From Testudinibacter crocodili (GTDB lineage: Bacteria > Pseudomonadota > Gammaproteobacteria > Enterobacterales > Pasteurellaceae): a stretch of 36,368 bases of DNA. The stretch lies in NCBI GenBank assembly GCA_006228005.1, contig VDHG01000067.1:1-36368 (forward strand), given 5' to 3'. Each line of letters opens with the position of its first letter. The first letter of the stretch is position 1. Positions 1 through 7,883 of the stretch are shown here, in pieces. The position numbers and the translations under genes were made by a program. Below the pieces are notes generated by a model. The model searched no databases and was not told the origin of the DNA. It saw only the letters and a list, made by a program, of their open reading frames with translations.

Positions 1-126
1 CTACGGCGTTAAAAGCCATTCGTTTAGAATCACTAAACTTCACGACTTTTGCCTTATTTATTTTCAAAAAGAGTGGAGAAAAAGTGTCTATAGCTCAAAT
101 TATAAACAAAGATCAACAGACCCTAA
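1..126 (-). mobile_element. Probable end of an insertion sequence with the N-terminal start of its transposase, cut by the window edge
   Basis: Read on the minus strand, 126 to 1 begins with TTAGGGTCTGTTGATCTTTG, which looks like a transposon terminal repeat: the same terminus recurs at 625-657 and related sequence occurs at 28492 and at the right edge of the window. About 83 nt inside this end a GTG at 43-41, preceded by AAGGC, opens a frame reading VKFSDSKRMAFNAV that runs off the window. This could be the start of a transposase, but 14 residues are too few to name a family. The alternative is that only a short repeat at 81-126 is mobile and the rest is ordinary flank. Confidence 0.4.
94..126. 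repeat. Copy 1 of a 33-bp terminal repeat (direct repeat with 625-657)
   Basis: Positions 101-126 are identical over 26 bp to 632-657, and the match extends left to 94/625 with one mismatch. Both copies end in AGACCCTAA. At the right edge of the window 36355-36368 repeats 86-99 exactly (14 nt), preceded there by TTAGG. A full unit could therefore run from TTAGGGTCT to AGACCCTAA with 9-bp inverted ends and a length near 46 bp. Confidence 0.75.
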
Positions 127-173
127 TAACTTGTTTTATAAACAAAAATAATTGATTGTAAGGAGGTAGCATA

Positions 174-482
174 ATGCCACAACGCGAAGTCCCGCTAGCG
201 CACCCCGGGGAAATTTTAATGCAAGAGTGGTTGACTCCAATGGGAATCAGCCAATATGCGTTAGCCAAAGCAATTGCAGTACCGCCACGGCGGATTAATG
301 AAATCGTACAAGGCAAACGCGCAATAACACCCGATACCGCCTTACGTTTGGCGGCTTATTTCGGCTGTGAAGCACAAAGTTGGCTGAATTTACAAAATCA
401 CTATGATACCGAATTGGCACGGCAACGAATTGAACCACAGCTTAATAATATTCATCCACATACCTTGTGTGCAAACAGATAA
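174..482 (+). CDS. higA: HigA-family antitoxin (XRE-type helix-turn-helix), apparently orphan
   Basis: A 102-residue protein of the HigA/VapI antitoxin family. It starts with the typical HPGEIL block (residues 10-15). A helix-turn-helix follows at about 22-60, including QYALAKAIAVPPRRINEIV and a GKRAITPDTALRLAAYFG stretch, and then the HigA-type SWLNLQNHYD segment at 69-78. Such proteins bind the operator of their own operon and neutralise an mRNA-cleaving HigB toxin. A strong AAGGAGG at 160-166 fixes the ATG at 174. HigB normally lies immediately upstream, but here only 47 bp separate the gene from the repeat ending at 126, and no toxin frame is present on either side. The gene is flanked by direct repeats at 94-126 and 625-657, so the toxin may have been lost by insertion or recombination. 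Confidence 0.85.
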   Translation: MPQREVPLAHPGEILMQEWLTPMGISQYALAKAIAVPPRRINEIVQGKRAITPDTALRLAAYFGCEAQSWLNLQNHYDTELARQRIEPQLNNIHPHTLCANR

Positions 483-551
483 AGTTGGCTGTAGTTGAGT
501 TACGTCGTAGCCCTTAGGCGATATTTTATCAATATTATGCTGGCATATTTT

Positions 552-598
552 GGCGTAATACCTCATCAATAGTTCCGCTATTGATTTCGGCTTACGCC
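552..598. other. Nested hairpin in the 267-bp gap between higA and djlA
   Basis: GGCGTAA (552-558) pairs with TTACGCC (592-598). Inside it ATCAATAG (565-572) pairs perfectly with CTATTGAT (578-585) around a 5-nt loop, with symmetrical 6-nt internal loops between the two stems. TAGGCG at 515-520 could pair instead with CGCCTA at 595-600. There is no T-run, so it does not look like a simple terminator of higA. The rest of 483-749 shows only the repeat at 625-657, an uptake signal at 719-727 and the djlA ribosome binding site. Confidence 0.5.
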
Positions 599-624
599 TA
601 GATTGTGCTCATTTTAAACGACAA

Positions 625-657
625 CTCAAAATATAAACAAAGATCAACAGACCCTAA
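625..657. repeat. Copy 2 of the terminal repeat, direct orientation relative to copy 1
   Basis: It matches 94-126 at 32 of 33 positions and ends in the same AGACCCTAA. To its left (612-624) the sequence differs from copy 1, so the two copies have different left arms or copy 2 is degraded there. Together the two copies bracket higA and the nested hairpin as a unit of about 531 bp. Confidence 0.75.
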
Positions 658-749
658 GGTTTGGAATATTGATCGCAAAACTTCCTTGTTTCTAAGCGTT
701 GCCGATTCAGGTAAAATAACCGCACTTTGTTTGATGACTGGAAAGAAAG

Positions 750-1607
750 ATGAATTTTATCGGAAAAATTATCGGTTTTATTCTCGGCTACCGTTACGGC
801 GGTTTCTGGGGGGCGATTTTTGGTGCGGTGTTGGGGCATTTCGTGGATAAAAAAATCTATGAAATGGGCAGTGTCAGCTCCTCATTTTTTAGTAAAACCT
901 TGACCCGGCAGCAGCTTTTTTTGCAAACCACCTTTGCGGTGATGGGGCACTTGAGTAAAGCCAAAGGGCGGGTGACACAAGAGGATATCCAGCTAGCGCA
1001 AGCGTTTATGAGCCGTTTAAATCTGGATTCCGCGGCACAGCGCATGGCGCAAGACGCTTTTAGTCGTGGTAAAGACGCTGATTTTCCGATCCGCCAAGTG
1101 ATTCGTGAATTTCGAGTGGCTTGCGGCCGTCGCCCGGATTTGCTGCGGATGTTTTTGGATATTCAAATCCAAACCGCACTTGCGGATAACCATTTGGATC
1201 AAAACGAAAAATCGCTGTTGTCGGTGATCGCCCAAGAGTTGGGGCTGTCACAAATGCAGTTTGAACAGATGATGGCGATGATTTACGCCTCGCAGCAATT
1301 CGCTTCCGGCGCACAATATCAGCAACAAGGCGGACAGTACCAGCAACAGGGCGGTTATCAAGGCGGGCAGTCTTACCGCACTTCCGCTGCGGATAATCTG
1401 CAAGCGGCATATCAGGTGCTGGGAGTGGCTGCAGACGATGAGCAGTTGAACGTAAAACGGGCTTATCGCAAACTGATGAATGAGTATCACCCAGATAAAC
1501 TGGTTGCTAAAGGCTTACCACCGGAAATGATGGAAATGGCAAAAGAGAAAGCACAAAAAATTCAAGCCGCTTACGATCTGATTTGTAAAAGTAAAGGCTG
1601 GAAGTGA
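750..1607 (+). CDS. djlA: Co-chaperone DjlA, membrane-anchored J-domain protein
   Basis: A 285-residue protein. An N-terminal glycine-rich membrane anchor (about 5-32, with FILGYRYGGFWGAIFGAVLG) is followed by a TerB-like helical domain (about 50-175). A Q/G-rich linker with QQQGG repeats comes next (about 190-208), and then a C-terminal J domain (about 216-285) with the HPD motif at 247-249 that stimulates DnaK ATPase. This order, with the J domain last, is diagnostic of DjlA; other DnaJ proteins carry it first. The protein should sit in the inner membrane with the J domain in the cytoplasm. GGAAAG at about 740-745 supports the ATG at 750. An uptake signal lies just upstream (719-727) and another inside the gene. 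The gene stands alone, followed 70 bp later by dusC. Confidence 0.93.
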   Translation: MNFIGKIIGFILGYRYGGFWGAIFGAVLGHFVDKKIYEMGSVSSSFFSKTLTRQQLFLQTTFAVMGHLSKAKGRVTQEDIQLAQAFMSRLNLDSAAQRMAQDAFSRGKDADFPIRQVIREFRVACGRRPDLLRMFLDIQIQTALADNHLDQNEKSLLSVIAQELGLSQMQFEQMMAMIYASQQFASGAQYQQQGGQYQQQGGYQGGQSYRTSAADNLQAAYQVLGVAADDEQLNVKRAYRKLMNEYHPDKLVAKGLPPEMMEMAKEKAQKIQAAYDLICKSKGWK

Positions 1608-1677
1608 TGAGGCAAAAGCGAGGGTTTTTGTTTTATTTAGCAGTGTTTTATCTGGTGCGCGCCGATAAAAGAGCGCT

Positions 1678-2631
1678 ATGATGCGGGTTATTTTAGCGCC
1701 AATGCAAGGCGTGCTGGATCCGTTTTTGCGCCATCTACTAACTCAAGTCAACGATTATGATCTATGTCTGTCAGAATTTGTGCGGGTGGTCGATCAATTA
1801 TTGCCGAAAAAAGCGTTTTACCGCCTTTGCCCGGAATTGCAGCATGGCGGTTATACTCAAGCCGGTACACCGGTGCGGGTGCAGTTGTTGGGGCAGTTCC
1901 CTGATTGGCTGGCGGAAAATGCACAAAGAGCGGTTGAACTCGGATCGCATGGGGTTGATTTGAACTGCGGCTGTCCGTCGAAAACCGTGAATAACAGCCA
2001 GGGCGGCGCTTCGTTGCTGAAGCAGCCTGAGCTGATTTATCAAGCCACAAAAGCGATTCGTACTGCATTGGGCAAACAGCATCAGGTTAGCGTCAAAGTG
2101 CGGTTGGGCTGGGACAGTGATGCGGCAGCGTTTGAAATTGCTGATGCGGTGCAGCAGGGCGGCGCTGATGAAATCACGATTCACGGGCGAACCAAAACGG
2201 ACGGCTACCGCGCTGAACGCATCAACTGGCGCAAAATCGGCGAAATTCGTCAACGTTTAACGATTCCGGTGATTGCCAACGGCGAAATTTGGAACTGGCA
2301 GGACGGACAACATTGTCTGGCGCTCACCGGCTGTGAAGCGCTGATGATCGGGCGCGGCGCACTGAATATCCCCAATCTCAGCCGTGTGGTGAAATTTAAT
2401 CAACCGCAATTGGCTTGGCAGCAGGTGCTGTTGCTGTTGCAGCAATACGTTAATTTGGAAAATCCCGATGATCGCGGCTTTTATCACGTTGCCCGCATCA
2501 AACAATGGCTGCGTTATCTGGAAAAAGCCTATCCACAAGCCGAACAGCTGTTTCACATCATTAAAACCGAATGTGGCTATCAGGGTTTAAAAGCCGAGGT
2601 GGAACGCCAGACCGCACTTTCTCTTGTATAG
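1678..2631 (+). CDS. dusC: tRNA-dihydrouridine(16) synthase DusC
   Basis: A 317-residue flavin-dependent enzyme that reduces uridine in the tRNA D-loop. The N-terminal APMQGV loop (7-12) is the FMN-binding start of the TIM barrel. The segment [20 protein letters not shown] (95-114) holds the family cysteine, here C99, that protonates uridine. HGRTKTDGY near 170 and IGRGAL near 223 complete the barrel. The DusC-specific [10 protein letters not shown] wording, as opposed to NMGCP in DusA and DusB, supports position 16 specificity. Two ATGs in tandem occur at 1678 and 1681; the ribosome binding site is weak (AAAGAG), so either may be used. The stop is 9 bp from the TTG start of yjjG, implying cotranscription. 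Confidence 0.9.
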   Translation: MMRVILAPMQGVLDPFLRHLLTQVNDYDLCLSEFVRVVDQLLPKKAFYRLCPELQHGGYTQAGTPVRVQLLGQFPDWLAENAQRAVELGSHGVDLNCGCPSKTVNNSQGGASLLKQPELIYQATKAIRTALGKQHQVSVKVRLGWDSDAAAFEIADAVQQGGADEITIHGRTKTDGYRAERINWRKIGEIRQRLTIPVIANGEIWNWQDGQHCLALTGCEALMIGRGALNIPNLSRVVKFNQPQLAWQQVLLLLQQYVNLENPDDRGFYHVARIKQWLRYLEKAYPQAEQLFHIIKTECGYQGLKAEVERQTALSLV

Positions 2632-2640
2632 GACATAAAG

Positions 2641-3321
2641 TTGAAATACCAATGGATTTTTTTTGATGCCGACGAAACCCTGTTTTCATTTGATTCGTTT
2701 CGTGGCTTACAACAGATGTTTGCGCAATATCATGTTGAATTTACTCAACAGCATTTTGCCGATTATCAGACGGTCAACCAACCTTTGTGGCAGGCCTATC
2801 ATCAAGGCAAAATCAGCGCCGATGAATTACAAACCACACGTTTTAACCAGTGGGCACAACATCTCAGCCGCCAGCCGAGCGAACTCAATCATGCTTATCT
2901 GATTGCGATGGCGGATATTTGCCGTCCGTTGGAGGGCGTGGAACAGATGTTGCAAACTTTGTCCGGAAAAGTGCGGTTTGGCATTATTACCAATGGTTTT
3001 CATGCGATGCAGGATCTGCGGTTGCAAAAAACTGGTTTGAAACCGCACTTTGAGTTTGTGGTGGTGTCGGAAAATATCGGTTTACCGAAGCCGCATCATG
3101 GCATTTTTGAACACGCCTTAAGCCTAGCGGAGGTCGGTGATAAAAGTGCGGTATTGATGGTGGGCGATACGCTGGAAACCGATATTCTCGGCGGACAAAA
3201 CAGTGGTTTGGACACCTGCTGGCTCAGCCACGGCAAAGCGAATCACAGCGCAATTCAACCGACCTATCACATTGCTAGCATGGAACAACTGATACAAATT
3301 GTACAAGGACAAGGTGTATGA
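2641..3321 (+). CDS. yjjG: HAD-family nucleotide 5'-monophosphatase YjjG
   Basis: A 226-residue HAD hydrolase closely matching the YjjG pattern. Motif I is FFDADETL with nucleophile D9 and acid D11. The motif II region is FGIITNGF near residues 117-124, the motif III lysine lies in GLPKPH, and motif IV is VGDTLETDILGG near 175-186. YjjG dephosphorylates dUMP and non-canonical pyrimidine monophosphates, keeping damaged nucleotides out of DNA. It starts at TTG; AGGA at 2631-2634 is well placed and the N-terminus aligns with the family only from this codon. Its stop overlaps the ATG of the next gene by 4 nt (ATGA), so translation of the two is probably coupled. Confidence 0.9.
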   Translation: MKYQWIFFDADETLFSFDSFRGLQQMFAQYHVEFTQQHFADYQTVNQPLWQAYHQGKISADELQTTRFNQWAQHLSRQPSELNHAYLIAMADICRPLEGVEQMLQTLSGKVRFGIITNGFHAMQDLRLQKTGLKPHFEFVVVSENIGLPKPHHGIFEHALSLAEVGDKSAVLMVGDTLETDILGGQNSGLDTCWLSHGKANHSAIQPTYHIASMEQLIQIVQGQGV

Positions 3322-3713
3322 CCAGAATTAATGTCGTCCCGGTCAGCGAGTTGTGTGATCAACATCTGCTGGCGGAACATCGTGAACTAACACGGATTCC
3401 TAATGCTGTCGCCAAAGGTAAATATAATTTGGACGGACAGCCCGATGATTATAAATTGGGCACCGGACATGTTAAATTTTTTATGAATAAGCTGACTTTC
3501 CTGCACAAACGTTATCAAGCGCTACATCAGGAATGCTTGGCGCGTGGTTTTAATGTCAGCAACCGCTGGGCACAAGATCTGCCACCAACGCCGGATTTAT
3601 GGTTAGATTATGTGCCGACCGACAATGCCTTATGGCTTAACCGAGCTAGAATTGCAGAACGTATGCCGGCAAAAGCCCGTTTTACACCACATAAAATACC
3701 GGAAAAAGAGTAG
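3318..3713 (+). CDS. Pyrimidine-dimer DNA glycosylase / AP lyase, homologous to phage T4 endonuclease V (DenV)
   Basis: A 131-residue protein whose N-terminus, MTRINVVPVSELCDQHLLAE, follows T4 DenV almost residue for residue. The catalytic set of DenV is intact: T2 (N-terminal nucleophile after Met removal), R3, H16, R22, E23 and R26. GTGHVKFFMNKLTFLHKR (about 49-66) and ECLARGFN (73-80) correspond to the central helix and the following block. In T4 the C-terminus is aromatic and contacts the flipped-out region; here it is replaced by a basic tail ending HKIPEKE. The enzyme would cut the glycosyl bond at UV-induced cyclobutane dimers and nick the strand. The ATG overlaps the yjjG stop by 4 nt and yjjX begins 6 bp after its end, so it sits in a damage-sanitation operon. 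The family identification is from memory of the T4 sequence. Confidence 0.88.
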   Translation: MTRINVVPVSELCDQHLLAEHRELTRIPNAVAKGKYNLDGQPDDYKLGTGHVKFFMNKLTFLHKRYQALHQECLARGFNVSNRWAQDLPPTPDLWLDYVPTDNALWLNRARIAERMPAKARFTPHKIPEKE

Positions 3714-3719
3714 GGTAAT

Positions 3720-4250
3720 ATGCAGATTGTGATTGCCTCGACCAATCCGGTGAAAGTCAATGCGGTCAAAACCGCCTTCTGCCAACTGTTTCCAGACCGC
3801 ACTTTGCGTTTTGAGTCGATACCGTCCCAATCCGGCGTGGCAGAGCAGCCGATGAGTATGGCGGAAACTAAACAAGGCGCTTTTAATCGGGTGACATTTT
3901 GCCAACAACAAATACCGTGTGCCGATTTTTACCTAGCGATAGAAGCCGGTATCGAGCGTTTTGATTATGGCGCCGCTACTTGTGCTTACATAGTGATCAG
4001 CAATAACGTGCAGTTTTCAATTGGGCGCAGCGCCGAACTGCCGATTCCGAATGTGATTTTTCAACAATTAAATCCTGACACCGAGCTAGGCACCATTATG
4101 GATCGGCTGTTTCAGACTGAAAATATCAAACAAAAAGGCGGCGCAATGAGCCTGCTGACCAATGGCAATGCCAGTCGCGAAAGTGTCTATGTGCAGGCGA
4201 TTATCTTGGCGATGGCGCCGTTTTTGCATCAGAAATTGTTTTGTGCTTAA
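3720..4250 (+). CDS. yjjX: Inosine/xanthosine triphosphatase YjjX
   Basis: A 176-residue member of the YjjX/NTPase PRRC1-like family. The N-terminus MQIVIASTNPVKVNAVKTAF carries the substrate-binding STNPVK loop. FESIPSQSGVAEQPMS (about 31-46) and YLAIEAGIE (about 70-78) are family hallmarks, and the IKQKGGAMSLLTNG segment (about 136-149) closes the active site. It hydrolyses deaminated purine nucleotides (ITP, XTP), limiting mutagenic incorporation. TAGGG 5 nt before the ATG serves as ribosome binding site. It is the last gene of the dusC-yjjG-glycosylase-yjjX run; the next 270 bp hold no gene. Confidence 0.9.
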   Translation: MQIVIASTNPVKVNAVKTAFCQLFPDRTLRFESIPSQSGVAEQPMSMAETKQGAFNRVTFCQQQIPCADFYLAIEAGIERFDYGAATCAYIVISNNVQFSIGRSAELPIPNVIFQQLNPDTELGTIMDRLFQTENIKQKGGAMSLLTNGNASRESVYVQAIILAMAPFLHQKLFCA

Positions 4251-4520
4251 CGGGATATTATGTGATTTGGGCTTGACTGAATAGAGAGAATTTTTGCCGA
4301 TTCGGATAAAGTATTAGCATTCTTATAGAAAATGTCGGTATAATGAGGCGGCTTATACTCTTTGTCAGCGTGCGGCTATCAAAAATGATCTACTCAAGTT
4401 GTGTGAAAACCATTTTTTATCCCCATTCTTTTCTACTCTAAACCCAATTGCAGATTATTTTTGCTAGTCGCAATAAAGAGATGAGCATCATTTAACGAAT
4501 TATTTTAAAAGGAAAATCTC
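4251..4520 (+). promoter_or_regulatory. Leader and promoter region of pnp
   Basis: This 270-bp non-coding stretch holds a clear -10 element TATAAT at 4339-4344 with a T-rich but poor -35 about 18 bp upstream. That leaves a 5' leader of roughly 170 nt before the GTG of pnp. Long leaders cut by RNase III mediate pnp autoregulation in E. coli; I could not find a convincing long stem here by eye. rpsO, which precedes pnp in E. coli, is absent. Confidence 0.4.
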
Positions 4521-6650
4521 GTGACTCCAATTGTTAAACAATTTAAATACGGTCAGCATACCGTAACTCTGGAAACCGGCGCAATGGCGCGTCAGGCGAC
4601 TGCTGCTGTGATGGCGAGCATGGACGATACTTCAGTTTTTGTGACTGTGGTAGCGAAAAAAGAAGTGAAAGCCGGACAGGATTTCTTCCCGTTAACGGTT
4701 AATTATCAAGAACGTACCTATGCCGCTGGGCGTATTCCGGGTGGCTTTTTCCGCCGTGAAGGTCGTCCTTCTGAAGGTGAAACCTTAATCGCACGTTTAA
4801 TCGACCGTCCGATTCGCCCACTGTTTCCGGAAGGGTTTTACAACGAAATTCAAATCGTAGCTACTGTCGTTTCAGTCAATCCGCAAATTTGCCCGGATAT
4901 CGTGGCGATGATCGGCGCTTCAGCGGCGTTAGCATTGTCAGGCGTACCGTTCAACGGTCCGATCGGTGCTGCGCGCGTCGGATTTATCAACGATCAATTC
5001 GTGCTGAACCCGACCATGGCAGAACAAAAACATAGCCGTTTGGATTTAGTGGTTGCCGGAACGGATAAAGCGGTTTTGATGGTGGAATCCGAAGCAGATA
5101 TTTTAAGCGAAGAGCAAATGTTGGCAGCGGTGGTCTTTGGCCACGAACAACAACAAGTTGTGGTCGACAATATCAAAGAATTGGTGAAAGAAGCCGGCAA
5201 ACCACGTTGGGATTGGCAAGCGCCAGCGGTCAATACTGCGCTGGTGAACCAAGTGAAAGCGTTGGCGGAAAGCCGTTTGGGCGAAGCCTATCGTATCACG
5301 GAAAAACAAGCCCGCTATACGCAAGTTGATGCGATTAAAGCCGAAGTCACAGCGGCATTGTTGGCAAGCAACGAAGATGAAAGCGTCAATGAGAATGTGA
5401 TTGCCGATATTTTAGGCGCATTGGAAAGTGATGTGGTGCGTAGCCGCATTTTAGCCGGCGAACCGCGGATTGACGGACGTAGCGTCGATACGGTGCGTGC
5501 CTTGGATATTTGCACCGGCGTGTTGCCGCGTACCCATGGTTCGGCGATTTTCACCCGTGGTGAAACCCAAGCCTTGGCGGTTGCCACCTTGGGAACTGAG
5601 CGTGATGCGCAAATTATTGATGATATTACCGGCGAGCGCACTGACCATTTCTTGTTCCACTACAACTTCCCTCCGTATTCCGTGGGTGAAACCGGCATGA
5701 TCGGTTCACCAAAACGGCGTGAAATCGGTCATGGTCGTTTGGCAAAACGTGGTGTATTGGCTGTGATGCCTAGCATTGAAGAGTTCCCGTATGTGGTGCG
5801 AGTGGTCTCAGAAATCACGGAATCGAATGGTTCTTCTTCGATGGCATCGGTTTGTGGCGCATCTTTAGCATTGATGGACGCTGGCGTGCCGATTAAATCA
5901 GCCGTTGCCGGGATCGCGATGGGCTTGGTGAAATCAGACGATAAATTCGTGGTATTGTCCGATATTTTGGGCGATGAAGATCACTTGGGCGATATGGATT
6001 TCAAAGTTGCCGGTACCAAACAAGGCGTGACCGCACTTCAGATGGATATTAAAATCGAAGGGATCACCGCTGAAATCATGCAGATTGCGTTGAATCAAGC
6101 CAAAGGCGCCAGAATGCATATTTTGGGCGTGATGGAGCAAGCGATTGGAGCGCCGCGCGGTGATATTTCTGATTTTGCGCCGCGGATTCACACCATGAAA
6201 ATCGATCCGAAGAAAATCAAAGATGTGATCGGTAAAGGCGGTGCAGTGATTCGCTCATTGACCGAAGAAACCGGCACCTCAATTGATATTTCCGATGACG
6301 GTACTGTAAAAATTGCTGCAACGGATAATTCGGCTGCCAAAGCCGTGATGCTACGCATCGAAGACATCGTTGCTGATGTGGAAGTGAACCGTGTTTATAC
6401 CGGTAAAGTCACGCGTATCGCTGATTTCGGCGCATTTGTTGCGATTGTCGGCAACAAAGAAGGCTTGGTGCATATTTCTCAAATCGCCGCAGAGCGTGTC
6501 GAGAAAGTGACCGATTACCTACAAGTTGGGCAGGAAGTCGCGGTGAAAGTGGTGGAAATCGATCGTCAAGGTCGTATCCGTTTAACGATGCGTGACATCA
6601 ACCAAGAACAAGCTGACGAAGCGCAGTTTGTCGAGTCGGACGCCGAGTAA
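4521..6650 (+). CDS. pnp: Polyribonucleotide nucleotidyltransferase (PNPase)
   Basis: A 709-residue protein, the usual length. It has two RNase PH-like domains (about 1-230 and 310-545) joined by a helical linker, then a KH domain near 555-615 with the IGKGG loop, and an S1 domain near 622-690 ([16 protein letters not shown]). [10 protein letters not shown] in domain 1 and the [18 protein letters not shown] and [19 protein letters not shown] segments in domain 2 are the conserved RNA-binding and catalytic parts. It degrades RNA 3' to 5' by phosphorolysis, as a trimer in the degradosome. The GTG start follows AAAAGGA at 4507-4513. The neighbours nlpI and deaD complete a classic gammaproteobacterial RNA-decay/cold-shock block. 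Confidence 0.97.
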   Translation: MTPIVKQFKYGQHTVTLETGAMARQATAAVMASMDDTSVFVTVVAKKEVKAGQDFFPLTVNYQERTYAAGRIPGGFFRREGRPSEGETLIARLIDRPIRPLFPEGFYNEIQIVATVVSVNPQICPDIVAMIGASAALALSGVPFNGPIGAARVGFINDQFVLNPTMAEQKHSRLDLVVAGTDKAVLMVESEADILSEEQMLAAVVFGHEQQQVVVDNIKELVKEAGKPRWDWQAPAVNTALVNQVKALAESRLGEAYRITEKQARYTQVDAIKAEVTAALLASNEDESVNENVIADILGALESDVVRSRILAGEPRIDGRSVDTVRALDICTGVLPRTHGSAIFTRGETQALAVATLGTERDAQIIDDITGERTDHFLFHYNFPPYSVGETGMIGSPKRREIGHGRLAKRGVLAVMPSIEEFPYVVRVVSEITESNGSSSMASVCGASLALMDAGVPIKSAVAGIAMGLVKSDDKFVVLSDILGDEDHLGDMDFKVAGTKQGVTALQMDIKIEGITAEIMQIALNQAKGARMHILGVMEQAIGAPRGDISDFAPRIHTMKIDPKKIKDVIGKGGAVIRSLTEETGTSIDISDDGTVKIAATDNSAAKAVMLRIEDIVADVEVNRVYTGKVTRIADFGAFVAIVGNKEGLVHISQIAAERVEKVTDYLQVGQEVAVKVVEIDRQGRIRLTMRDINQEQADEAQFVESDAE

Positions 6651-6658
6651 TAAAATAT

Positions 6659-6706
6659 TCAAGCCGCGAAATTTGCTGTAAGATTAGCAGCGTGGCTTGA
6701 GTTTTT
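6659..6706 (+). terminator. Intrinsic terminator after pnp
   Basis: TCAAGCCGCG (6659-6668) pairs with CGTGGCTTGA (6691-6700), one mismatch apart. TGCT/AGCA forms an inner stem, and the structure is followed by GTTTTTA. It begins 8 nt after the pnp stop. nlpI starts only 17 nt beyond, so some read-through or a promoter inside pnp must drive that gene. Confidence 0.7.
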
Positions 6707-6723
6707 ATCCAAGGGTTATGAAC

Positions 6724-7632
6724 ATGAAAATCGTCAATAATATGATGAATTACACCAAATCGTTTTGTGTGTTGGCATTTTTATTGATGGCGACGGCGTG
6801 TTCAATGCGCCCGAGTATTCCGTTGATTTCCGACAAAAATGTGACCTTGGCTGAGCAGAATCCATTGCTGCATTTTGATCAAGAGGTGATGATTGCACGC
6901 ATCAGTCAGGTGTTACTGGTCGGAAATCTGGCAAAAAACGAACGTGCGTCGTTACACTTTGAGCGTGGAGTGCTATATGACAGCTTGGGATTGTGGGGAT
7001 TAGCCCGTTATGACTTTACCCAAGCCTTGATGCTGCAACCAAAGTTAGCGGCGGTTTATAATTATTTAGGGCTGTACTTGCTGTTGGACGGTGATTATGA
7101 CGGCTCTTTAGATGCGTTTAATGCGGTGTTGCATCTGGATTCAAATTATGAATACGCCTATTTAAATCGTGCGCTAAACTTTTATTACGTTGGTCGTTAT
7201 GGGCTGGCGGAACGAGACTTTTTAACCTTTTATGAGGCAGATCCGAGTGATCCTTACCGCACTTTGTGGTTATATTTGAATGAATTGAAATATAAGCCTT
7301 ATGAAGCAAAACAAAATTTGGCACAACGGGCGAAAGGGCTATCCAATGAATTTTGGGGAACCAATATCGTTCATTACTATTTAGGCGAATTGTCTTACGC
7401 AGAATTACAGAAAAAAATTGATAATTTTGCGGTGCCGTATTCGCCACAATATGCCGAAATTTTAACAGAAACCTATTTTTATCTTGCAAAACAACAACTC
7501 AATCTGGGGAAGGTTGACGAAGCGACAGCTTTGTTTAAGTTGGCTATTGCCAATCAAGTATTTAACTTTGTTGAGTATCGTTTTGCCCTGTTCGAACTTT
7601 CACATTTACGCTTGAATAATGTGCAAGAGTGA
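6724..7632 (+). CDS. nlpI: Lipoprotein NlpI, TPR adaptor of cell-wall hydrolase turnover
   Basis: A 302-residue lipoprotein: basic N-region, a hydrophobic stretch (FCVLAFLLMATA) and a lipobox cysteine at C26. The mature part has TPR-type helical repeats. ERGVLYDSLGLWGLARYDF, VYNYLGLYLLLDGDYDGSLD and AYLNRALNFYYVGRYGLAE are the first three, and the C-terminal TALFKLAIANQVFNFVEYR block is typical of NlpI. In E. coli NlpI dimers in the outer membrane bring the protease Prc to the endopeptidase MepS. A longer frame from a TTG at 6697 exists but lies inside the pnp terminator. ATG 6724 is preferred because AAGGG at 6712-6716 is correctly spaced and the signal peptide then has normal length; ATG 6718 is a near alternative. 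Confidence 0.92.
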   Translation: MKIVNNMMNYTKSFCVLAFLLMATACSMRPSIPLISDKNVTLAEQNPLLHFDQEVMIARISQVLLVGNLAKNERASLHFERGVLYDSLGLWGLARYDFTQALMLQPKLAAVYNYLGLYLLLDGDYDGSLDAFNAVLHLDSNYEYAYLNRALNFYYVGRYGLAERDFLTFYEADPSDPYRTLWLYLNELKYKPYEAKQNLAQRAKGLSNEFWGTNIVHYYLGELSYAELQKKIDNFAVPYSPQYAEILTETYFYLAKQQLNLGKVDEATALFKLAIANQVFNFVEYRFALFELSHLRLNNVQE

Positions 7633-7883
7633 GATCGAACATTAGCGGTTGTATTTGATACGAACTAAGTTACCAAACCGTCTTGATTGGGATTGTGTTA
7701 TCACCGATTGCTTTGCCGAGTTGCCTCAATTATTCGGCAAAATTGAAGTATGGTGAATCATTTCTCAACGGTGCTAACCTGCGTCAGCGCAGGATCTCGG
7801 ACCGGACGCATTCTATCACGCAACAATTTATTACTATCTGCGGTCTTAATATGATAAGCCGCTTTTCTACTATTGAGTAAAAA
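7633..7883 (+). promoter_or_regulatory. Long leader region of deaD
   Basis: These 251 bp between nlpI and deaD hold no convincing gene. CCTGCG TCAG CGCAGG near 7778-7793 is a small GC-rich hairpin. Cold-shock helicase mRNAs commonly have long structured leaders, so this may be regulatory, but no clear promoter was found by eye. Confidence 0.3.

Noticed and set aside
552-598. Integron attC site
   Set aside because: The nested stem recalls attC, but the conserved GTTRRRY/RYYYAAC boxes are absent and there is no integrase or cassette array.
483-632. Minus-strand reading of the higA-djlA gap as a transposase remnant
   Set aside because: Short open pieces exist, but stops interrupt every frame and no transposase motif is visible; the hairpin structure explains the sequence better.
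605-850. Plus-strand 81-codon frame over the repeat and the start of djlA
   Set aside because: It overlaps djlA in another frame, covers the repeat sequence and has no ribosome binding site or recognisable motif.
4251-4520. rpsO upstream of pnp
   Set aside because: The usual enterobacterial neighbour was looked for and no S15 frame is present in this gap.
6697-6723. Upstream TTG start for nlpI
   Set aside because: It lies inside the pnp terminator stem, lacks a ribosome binding site and would put extra residues before a normal lipoprotein signal.
7683-7880. 65-codon frame upstream of deaD
   Set aside because: No ribosome binding site, no conserved feature and an odd composition; treated as leader sequence.
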